A DNA stretch of 7,541 bases from Chloroflexota bacterium. Lineage in GTDB: Bacteria > Chloroflexota > Anaerolineae > Caldilineales > Caldilineaceae. This document shows, one piece after another, positions 6,201 to 7,541 of this stretch. A program made the translations under genes and the position numbers. Where the stretch lies: the NCBI GenBank assembly GCA_003577005.1, contig QEUW01000364.1, positions 1 to 7,541 on the forward strand, given 5' to 3'. Each line of letters opens with the position of its first letter. The stretch's first letter is position 1. The notes under the pieces were generated by a model, which saw only the letters and a list, made by a program, of their open reading frames with translations, made no database searches and was not told the DNA's origin.

Positions 6201-7464
6201 TGCGATAAATATCAAGGCGATAACCCAGGGCATCGGTATCGATCTTGAAACGGACGGTTTCACCCACGTTTACACTAATATCGGTGGAAAAACCCTGGAT
6301 GCTCGGATCACCCGCCCCGCTAATATCCCACTCGCTTGCAGGGTTGCCCGGCTTATTATTCTCACAGACGATCTTGTTTAAAAAGGCATCGCACGATTCG
6401 GTCGTGAACGACCAGACGTAATCGCTGGCAAGTGCGTTTCCATTGGCATCCTTTACACGAGGGTCTGTCGTTCCACCCCGCACCCTCGCCGTAAAGTTGG
6501 ATGCGGCCAGCGTATTTGTTGGGTCAAGCGTTGCCGTCCGCGTGTCGGTATTGTAAGTTACGGTAGCGGCTACCACATTGTTTGCTGCATCGCGTAACTC
6601 GAAGGTATTCGAATTGATTGTAGCCGGGTCCATCGCCTTATTAAAGGTCACCGTCACATTGGTGTCGGTAGCGACGCCAAAGGCATTGGGGGCCGGTGTG
6701 ACGGTCGAAACAATCGGTGGGCTGGTGTCAGGACCATCCCGAAAGACAACATCGACCCAGTAGTTAGAACCGTTATACGATTCAGTTGGAAAGGCGCTTG
6801 CACCATACACATAGACACCGTTACCGCCGCTGGCGCCATCGGCCAGGGCACGCAACGGACCACGAGTCACCTCACCCGCCGTAAAATAGCTCTCATCTTT
6901 GGCATAGCGACCGACAGTGGTATGGTACGAAGCAATATAAGTTGTATTGGCTGTAATCGATATGGGATTGGAAAAATTTACCTGCTGCCAACCGGAGGCG
7001 GTTTCGTTGACAAAAGTAGCTGATGCCAGGAGTTGGCCGGAGCCGCTCCACAGGTTGCCGATGTGGGTTCCGGTATTAGCGCTGCCCTTGTAAAAGCGAA
7101 TCCCAAGGACAGTGCCATCTACATCACTCTGGAATTTGACCCCTACTTCGACGGCGCTCGTATCATTTTCCGCGGCGATAGCCGGGGTAGCCGTACTGTC
7201 CCATATCGTGCAAGGGCAGCCAAAGGCGGATGCACTCGTCACCTCGGATTCCGCCGGATCGTCGGCTGGGGCCTCAGCGAGCGCGGATGTCTGCGCCCCT
7301 CCCTGGATTACAGGCAGATAGATCGAAAACTGTGCGGCCCCCTGACCATCCCCTTGATCATCGTTATCGACCACCTGAGCATAAAAGGGCTGCCATGTAA
7401 ACCAACACAGACTAATACCCGCTACAATTGCAAAGCAAATGCTTCGGATAAATGCAAATTTCAT
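1..7464 (-). CDS. Giant secreted multidomain protein: DUF4082, Ig-like, dimethylformamidase-like and deacetylase-like modules (3' end outside window)
   Basis: One uninterrupted frame of 2488 codons runs from the ATG at 7464 to the window edge with no stop. The N terminus is a Sec-type signal peptide (Lys2, Arg7, then a hydrophobic stretch), so the protein should be exported. Domain order is DUF4082, Big_5, dimethylformamidase-like, Mo-co-dimerisation-like Ig, Big_7, Big_5, DUF4082, Big_5, amidotransferase-fold, NodB-like, Big_7, Big_5, DUF4082, Big_5 (cut). Most Ig domains open with a DTxxPP-type linker. Two enzyme-like inserts are separated by a repeated non-catalytic spacer, suggesting a surface or secreted scaffold with several catalytic heads. 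The ATG is chosen because it directly precedes the signal peptide; an in-frame GTG two codons upstream is a real alternative. No surface anchor is visible because the C terminus is missing. No partner gene lies in the window. The architecture is well supported; the substrate and overall role are not known. Confidence 0.96.
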   Translation of the reverse strand, partial: MKFAFIRSICFAIVAGISLCWFTWQPFYAQVVDNDDQGDGQGAAQFSIYLPVIQGGAQTSALAEAPADDPAESEVTSASAFGCPCTIWDSTATPAIAAENDTSAVEVGVKFQSDVDGTVLGIRFYKGSANTGTHIGNLWSGSGQLLASATFVNETASGWQQVNFSNPISITANTTYIASYHTTVGRYAKDESYFTAGEVTRGPLRALADGASGGNGVYVYGASAFPTESYNGSNYWVDVVFRDGPDTSPPIVSTVTPAPNAFGVATDTNVTVTFNKAMDPATINSNTFELRDAANNVVAATVTYNTDTRTATLDPTNTLAASNFTARVRGGTTDPRVKDANGNALASDYVWSFTTESCDAFLNKIVCENNKPGNPASEWDISGAGDPSIQGFSTDISVNVGETVRFKIDTDALGYRLDIYRMGYYNGMGARKVATVQPSVPLPQNQPPCLSEEATGLIDCGNWAESASWTVPADATSGIYFAKLIRTDTGGASHIVFVVREDNSGSDLLFQTSDTTWQAYNPYGGNSLYVGLPAGRAYKVSYNRPFITRETYAEDWVFNAEYPMVRWLEANGYDVSYTTGVDTDRRGQQLLGHKVFLSVGHDEYWSAAQRTNVENARNAGVHLAFFSGNEIFWKTRWENSIDGSGTSYRTLVSYKETHANAKIDPLPNVWTGTWRDPRFSPPADGGRPENALTGTIFKVNIGTYAIRVPEADGKMRFWRNTSVANLGLGETATLSDFTLGYEWDEEADNGFRPPGLIRLSTTSVNDAVILVDHGSTYEEGPATHNLTLYRHESGALVFGAGTVQWSWGLDGNHDRSSSTPDVRMRQATVNLFADMGVQPYTLQPGLVPATQSTDTTPPTTTIASPSAGATVQSGVPILVAGTATDVGGVVGGVEVSVDGGASWRRAEGRANWSYSWTPAGTGSVTIMSRAADDSANLGNPASITVNVTNDPDTQPPAVTITSPANGAEVVGTVTVTANATDNFGVAGVQFRVDGVNLGAEDTVAPYSIPWNTVTTSNGSHTLTAVARDAAGNTTTSSPVVVTVNNPVDTTPPTVTSVTPANGAANVSPDSVLTAVFSEPMDPATISGSTFELRDAANNLVPATVTYNATTQTATLTPSNPLANAVQYTALIRGGATDPRVKDVAGNALASNFVWSFTTSAGPGSNCPCSIWDGSAVPTLVTENDPSAVELGVKFQADMDGYITGIRFYKGPSNTGSHIGNLWTRDGQLLGSVTFTDETASGWQQANFAAPILINANVTYVASYHTSVGFYSQDVNYFANSGVNNAPLRALADGADGGNGVYRYGNSAFPGQSAGSSNYWVDVVFVASTGPDTAPPQVVSFAPANGATGVGLNVNATVTFNEPLDAATVGANTVELRDAANNLIPTTVTYNAAARTVTIDPTDPLTFSTTYVVTVKGGATDPRVKDVAGNALASNHVYSFTTADPPPVPPDDGPGGPILVISAAANPFSRYYTEILRAEGLNLFLATDISKVSAATLDAYDVVILGEMPLTSAQVTMFTNWVTAGGNLIAMRPDKQLAGLLGLTTTPATLAEGYLLVDTTTQPGFGIVGETIQFHGTADLYNLAGANRVATLYTNATTPAAGNAPAATLRTVGSNGGQAAAFTYDLARSIVYTRQGNPAWAGQNRDGLVPNRSNDMFYGNLEGAPEPDWVNLDKVAIPQADEQQRLLANLILYMNADRKPLPRFWYFPKNHKAVVIMTGDDHGVGLTKLHFDTFQQLSPPNCSVADWECIRGTSYVYTVSPFTAEEAFTYNAAGFEVALHVNTGCADYTASSLAADFSSQLAGFQAKYSTLPAPVTNRTHCIAWSDWATQALVSAQHGIRLDTNYYYFPGSWVNGRDGFFTGSGMIMRFADLDGTLIDVYQATTQMTDESNQNYPATADVLLDRALGPEGYYGAFTANMHTDRDTDNPVAIIQSAQARGVPVITARQMLTWVDGRNSSAFSSLNWNGNTLTFSINAGTGARNLRAMLPAQTSAGAITSINYNGAPISFSTEVIKGVTYVIFPAQNGLYQASTTPIPPDTEAPTVAISSPANGAVVTGTVAVAATASDNVAVAGVQFRLNGANLGAEDTVAPYAVSWDSTTVANGTYQLTAVARDAAGNTTTSSPVDVTVDNVPDTTPPTVTSVTPPAGSVNVAAGANITVIFDEPMDAATINATTIQLRDAANTVVPASVSYNAANRTATLDPTDLLLSSTTYTALVRGGSTDPRVKDVAGNALANDFTWSFTTAAPSPFVSIWDETAVPTLASKDDSNAIEVGVKFQSDIAGYVSGIRFYKGAANIGTHIGNLWSSSGQLLASATFVNETASGWQQVFFATPVLIEANTTYVASYHAAVGRYAYDENYFATNGVNSPPLRALSTGAASGNGVFRYGATSGFPTESFNASNYWVDVLFSTSIVEDTTAPTVVGVGPVAGASGVAVSTVVTATFSEALDPASINGTTFELRDGQGAVVAASVSYAAGALTASLTPASALA
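244..723 (-). other. DUF4082 domain, copy 3, lacking the CxC pair (residues 2248-2407)
   Basis: Carries GIRFYKG, HIGNLW, QLLASATFVNETASGWQQ, ASYH and PLRAL, and ends NYWVDVLF. The opening CPC of copies 1 and 2 is replaced by PFV, so both cysteines are gone. There is one extra residue near ATSGFP. The block around QLLASATFVNETASGWQQV is identical to copy 1 rather than copy 2, which suggests exchange between copies or shared constraint. Confidence 0.87.
736..1068 (-). other. SbsA-type Ig-like domain (Big_5), copy 4 (residues 2133-2243)
   Basis: Starts DTTPPTVTSVTPP and contains VIFDEPMDAATI, IQLRDAANT and GGSTDPRVKDVAGNALAN, ending TWSFTT. Its length is the same as copies 2 and 3. It joins DUF4082 copy 3 through a short AAPSP linker. 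Confidence 0.86.
1075..1356 (-). other. Bacterial Ig-like domain (Big_7 type), copy 2 (residues 2037-2130)
   Basis: Starts DTEAPTVAISSPANG and contains DNVAVAGVQFRLNG, GAEDTVAPYAVSW and LTAVARDAAGNTTTSSPVDV. It is the same length as copy 1 and shares long identical blocks with it, for example GAEDTVAPY and LTAVARDAAGNTTTSSPV. It starts the second copy of the four-domain spacer. Confidence 0.8.
1375..1599 (-). other. Beta-rich tail of the second enzymatic insert (residues 1956-2030)
   Basis: About 75 residues rich in alternating hydrophobics and Ser/Thr/Asn, including LNWNGNTLTFSI, NLRAMLPAQ and GVTYVIFPAQ. This looks like a small accessory beta sandwich closing the deacetylase-like unit, before a TTPIPP linker and Big_7 copy 2. 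I do not recognise a named family. Confidence 0.45.
1600..2358 (-). other. Polysaccharide deacetylase (NodB)-like module (residues 1703-1955)
   Basis: The strand AVVIMTGDDHG (1712-1722) fits NodB motif 1, with Asp1719 as candidate base and Asp1720 as candidate metal ligand. EVALHVNTG follows, with His1779 at the motif 2 position. NRTHCIAWSDW (1817 onward) supplies an Arg and His1819 near motif 3, and ANMHTD with His1919 fits the late catalytic His of motif 5. The usual second His of HxxxH in motif 2 is Gly1783, so the metal site is altered; His1721 or His1819 might compensate. Four cysteines (1741, 1748, 1784, 1820) suggest disulfides in an exported domain. Family members remove N- or O-acetyl groups from polysaccharides; the activity here is unproven. 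A divergent (beta/alpha) hydrolase of related fold is the alternative. Confidence 0.65.
2383..3096 (-). other. Glutamine-amidotransferase-like fold module without nucleophile Cys (residues 1457-1694)
   Basis: The module begins with a beta strand (ILVIS), a helix containing YYTEILRAEG, and the strand-turn YDVVILGEMPLT. This is followed by a helix and GGNLIAMRPD, the pattern of a flavodoxin-like class I amidotransferase fold. Later landmarks are AFTYDLARSIVYTRQGNPAW and IPQADEQQRLLANLI. There is no cysteine anywhere in residues 1457-1694, and the elbow position reads GEMPL, so it cannot be a classical Cys-dependent amidotransferase. It more likely resembles the non-catalytic or ThuA/trimerisation-type members that accompany carbohydrate-active enzymes. 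It runs directly into the deacetylase-like module, so the two probably form one unit. Confidence 0.6.
3142..3474 (-). other. SbsA-type Ig-like domain (Big_5), copy 3 (residues 1331-1441)
   Basis: Starts DTAPPQVVSFAP and contains VTFNEPLDAATV, VELRDAANN and GGATDPRVKDVAGNALAS, ending VYSFTT. A Pro/Asp/Gly-rich linker (residues 1442-1456) follows and leads into the amidotransferase-fold module. Confidence 0.85.
3493..3969 (-). other. DUF4082 domain, copy 2 (residues 1166-1324)
   Basis: Opens with CPCSIWDG and closes with NYWVDVVF, 159 residues as in copy 1. It keeps GIRFYKG, HIGNLW, ETASGWQQ, ASYHT and PLRALADGA. Both cysteines of the CxC pair (1166 and 1168) are present. Function is unknown; a binding or spacer role is inferred from position. 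Confidence 0.88.
3991..4323 (-). other. SbsA-type Ig-like domain (Big_5), copy 2 (residues 1048-1158)
   Basis: Starts DTTPPTVTSVTP and contains VFSEPMDPATI, FELRDAANN and the signature GGATDPRVKDVAGNALAS, ending VWSFTT. Length is about 111 residues, like the other copies. It links Big_7 copy 1 to DUF4082 copy 2 through a short Gly/Ser/Pro linker. Confidence 0.86.
4330..4611 (-). other. Bacterial Ig-like domain (Big_7 type), copy 1 (residues 952-1045)
   Basis: Ig-like domain of about 94 residues with VTITSPANGAEV at its start, then DNFGVAGVQFRVDG, GAEDTVAPYSIPW and LTAVARDAAGNTTTSS. This is the typical Big_7-like pattern (SP..G..V, V..V.F.VDG, A.D.AGN). It opens the first copy of the repeated four-domain spacer and is closely similar to the domain at residues 2037-2130. 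Confidence 0.8.
4621..4905 (-). other. Ig-like domain resembling Mo-co oxidoreductase dimerisation domain (residues 854-948)
   Basis: This beta-sandwich segment starts DTTPPTTTIASP and contains VEVSVDGGASW, NWSYSWTP and TIMSRAADDSANLG. That resembles the dimerisation domain of sulfite-oxidase-type enzymes (VEVS.DGG..W, then W.Y.W and a RA.D..GN strand). It differs from the two Big_7 domains and has no counterpart after the second enzymatic insert. It may therefore belong to the dimethylformamidase-like unit rather than to the repeated spacer. Confidence 0.65.
4927..6393 (-). other. N,N-dimethylformamidase large-subunit-like catalytic module (residues 358-846)
   Basis: Residues 358-846 match the dimethylformamidase beta-subunit-like family: an N-terminal beta region with YRMGYYNGMGAR (420-431), then QTSDTTWQAYNPYGG (ending 525), GHDEYWS (600-606), SGNEIFWKTRW (Glu630), GTWRDPRF, RFWRNT and GYEWDE (Glu742), and a C-terminal part with SGALVFGAGTVQWSWGLD. 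The characterised enzyme hydrolyses dimethylformamide at a mononuclear iron held by two Tyr and one Glu. Tyr480, Tyr520 and Glu603 lie at nearly the spacing recalled for that site, with His601 and Asn629 also in place. Cys449 and Cys460 could form a disulfide. No small subunit is encoded nearby. Within an exported Ig-rich protein the substrate is probably not dimethylformamide; an amide or C-N bond in a polymer is inference. Confidence 0.85.
6400..6729 (-). other. SbsA-type Ig-like domain (Big_5), copy 1 (residues 246-355)
   Basis: Ig-like beta sandwich of about 110 residues starting with DTSPPIVS. It carries the Big_5 hallmarks VTVTFNKAMDPATI, FELRD and TDPRVKD, and ends in VWSFTT. Big_5 domains usually act as rigid spacers in cell-surface proteins. 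It sits directly before the dimethylformamidase-like module, as copy 3 sits before the second enzymatic insert. Confidence 0.85.
6742..7218 (-). other. DUF4082 domain, copy 1 (residues 83-241)
   Basis: Domain of about 159 residues opening with CPCTIWD and closing with NYWVDVVF. Internal landmarks shared with the other copies are GIRFYKG, HIGNLW, ETASGWQQ, ASYHT and PLRALADG. DUF4082 is a beta-rich module of unknown function in exported bacterial proteins, often beside Big_5 domains, and carbohydrate or surface binding is a common guess. This copy keeps the CxC pair (Cys83, Cys85). A hand count over 155 gap-free positions against copy 2 gives about 52 mismatches, or roughly two thirds identity. 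Confidence 0.88.
7219..7377 (-). other. Polar low-complexity linker with YLPVI motif (residues 30-82)
   Basis: This stretch is rich in Asp, Gln, Gly, Ala and Glu with no predicted fold, and joins the signal peptide to the first DUF4082. It contains the hydrophobic motif FSIYLPVIQ at residues 46-54 (bases 7303-7329). From memory, YLP[LV][IV]-like motifs recur in linkers of exported Chloroflexota proteins; their function is not known to me. Confidence 0.55.
7378..7464 (-). other. N-terminal signal peptide (residues 1-29)
   Basis: The first residues form a short basic n-region (Lys2, Arg7) and a hydrophobic core from about residue 8 to 23, with a likely cleavage near the FYA-Q sequence at residue 29. 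Phe at -3 is not ideal for signal peptidase I, so the exact cleavage site is uncertain. Cys20 is preceded by Leu19 and does not make a proper lipobox, so a lipoprotein is unlikely. The following residues are Asp/Gln/Gly-rich and soluble, which argues for cleavage and export. Confidence 0.8.
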
Positions 7465-7476
7465 ATTCACAGTCGA

Positions 7477-7487
7477 CCTTACCTTCC
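7477..7487 (-). promoter_or_regulatory. Purine-rich ribosome binding site
   Basis: The sequence GGAAGGTAAGG lies upstream of the start. The nearer AAGG (7477-7480) is 12 bases from the ATG at 7464, which is long, and 6 bases from the in-frame GTG at 7470, which is good spacing. The site therefore favours GTG as the true first codon, adding two residues (Met-Asn) ahead of the signal peptide without changing its nature. Confidence 0.55.
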
Positions 7488-7507
7488 AACTTGGTGGGGT
7501 TGTTCCC

Positions 7508-7538
7508 AGTATATTCGGCAAGATGAGACAAAGAACAA
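7508..7538 (-). promoter_or_regulatory. Weak possible promoter (-10 TATACT, -35 TTGTTC)
   Basis: TATACT (7508-7513) matches the -10 consensus at five of six bases. The only upstream -35-like element is TTGTTC (7533-7538) with a 19-base spacer, which is weak. Transcription would begin about 35 bases before the start codon. The frame is also open through this region to the window edge, so it could instead be coding or part of a longer transcript. Confidence 0.2.
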
Positions 7539-7541
7539 GCG

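Noticed and set aside
3302..6763. Plus-strand frames at 3302-3514, 4145-4450 and 6578-6763 that resemble each other and the frame at 920 (AASR.S...V..S motif)
   Set aside because: Their mutual similarity looks like a protein family but arises because all lie antisense to the same part of repeated Big_5 domains.
7402..7416. Lipobox at Cys20 of the signal peptide
   Set aside because: The residue before Cys is Leu19 rather than Gly, Ala or Ser, so lipoprotein processing is unlikely.
1..7464. Regularly spaced repeats considered as a CRISPR array or mobile element
   Set aside because: The repeats are long, diverged, in frame and coding for recognised domains; there are no short identical direct repeats with unique spacers, no terminal inverted repeats and no transposase.

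Overview
The window holds essentially one gene: the 5' part of a very large open reading frame on the minus strand. It starts at an ATG at 7464 and is still open at base 1, giving 2488 codons without a stop. All landmark motifs fall in the same frame, so there is no sign of a frameshift. The product looks like a giant exported multidomain protein with a signal peptide, repeated Ig-like and DUF4082 modules, and at least two embedded enzyme-like modules. Only about 77 bp upstream of the start is present, with a purine-rich ribosome binding site and a weak possible -10 box. No convincing plus-strand gene, RNA gene, CRISPR array or mobile element was seen.

Layout from the N terminus (right) to the window edge (left), in residues: signal peptide 1-29; polar linker with a YLPVI motif 30-82; DUF4082 #1 83-241; SbsA-type Ig (Big_5) #1 246-355; N,N-dimethylformamidase large-subunit-like module 358-846; sulfite-oxidase-dimerisation-like Ig 854-948; Big_7-type Ig #1 952-1045; Big_5 #2 1048-1158; DUF4082 #2 1166-1324; Big_5 #3 1331-1441; glutamine-amidotransferase-fold module 1457-1694; polysaccharide-deacetylase (NodB)-like module 1703-1955; beta-rich tail 1956-2030; Big_7 #2 2037-2130; Big_5 #4 2133-2243; DUF4082 #3 2248-2407; Big_5 #5 from 2414, cut by the window edge.

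The main pattern is modular. A four-domain spacer (Big_7, Big_5, DUF4082, Big_5) recurs with a period of 1083-1085 residues, and a different enzyme-like insert lies before each copy. The protein reads like a beads-on-a-string scaffold carrying different catalytic heads outside the cell. The pattern suggests a third insert, or the end of the protein, just beyond the left edge.

The organism is most likely a member of the Chloroflexota (Roseiflexaceae, Chloroflexaceae or Anaerolineae type). This is inferred from the moderately high GC, the DUF4082/Big_5/dimethylformamidase-like combination and the YLPVI linker motif. It rests on recall of family distribution, not on a search. The substrate is unknown; a role in modifying or breaking down an extracellular polymer is inference.
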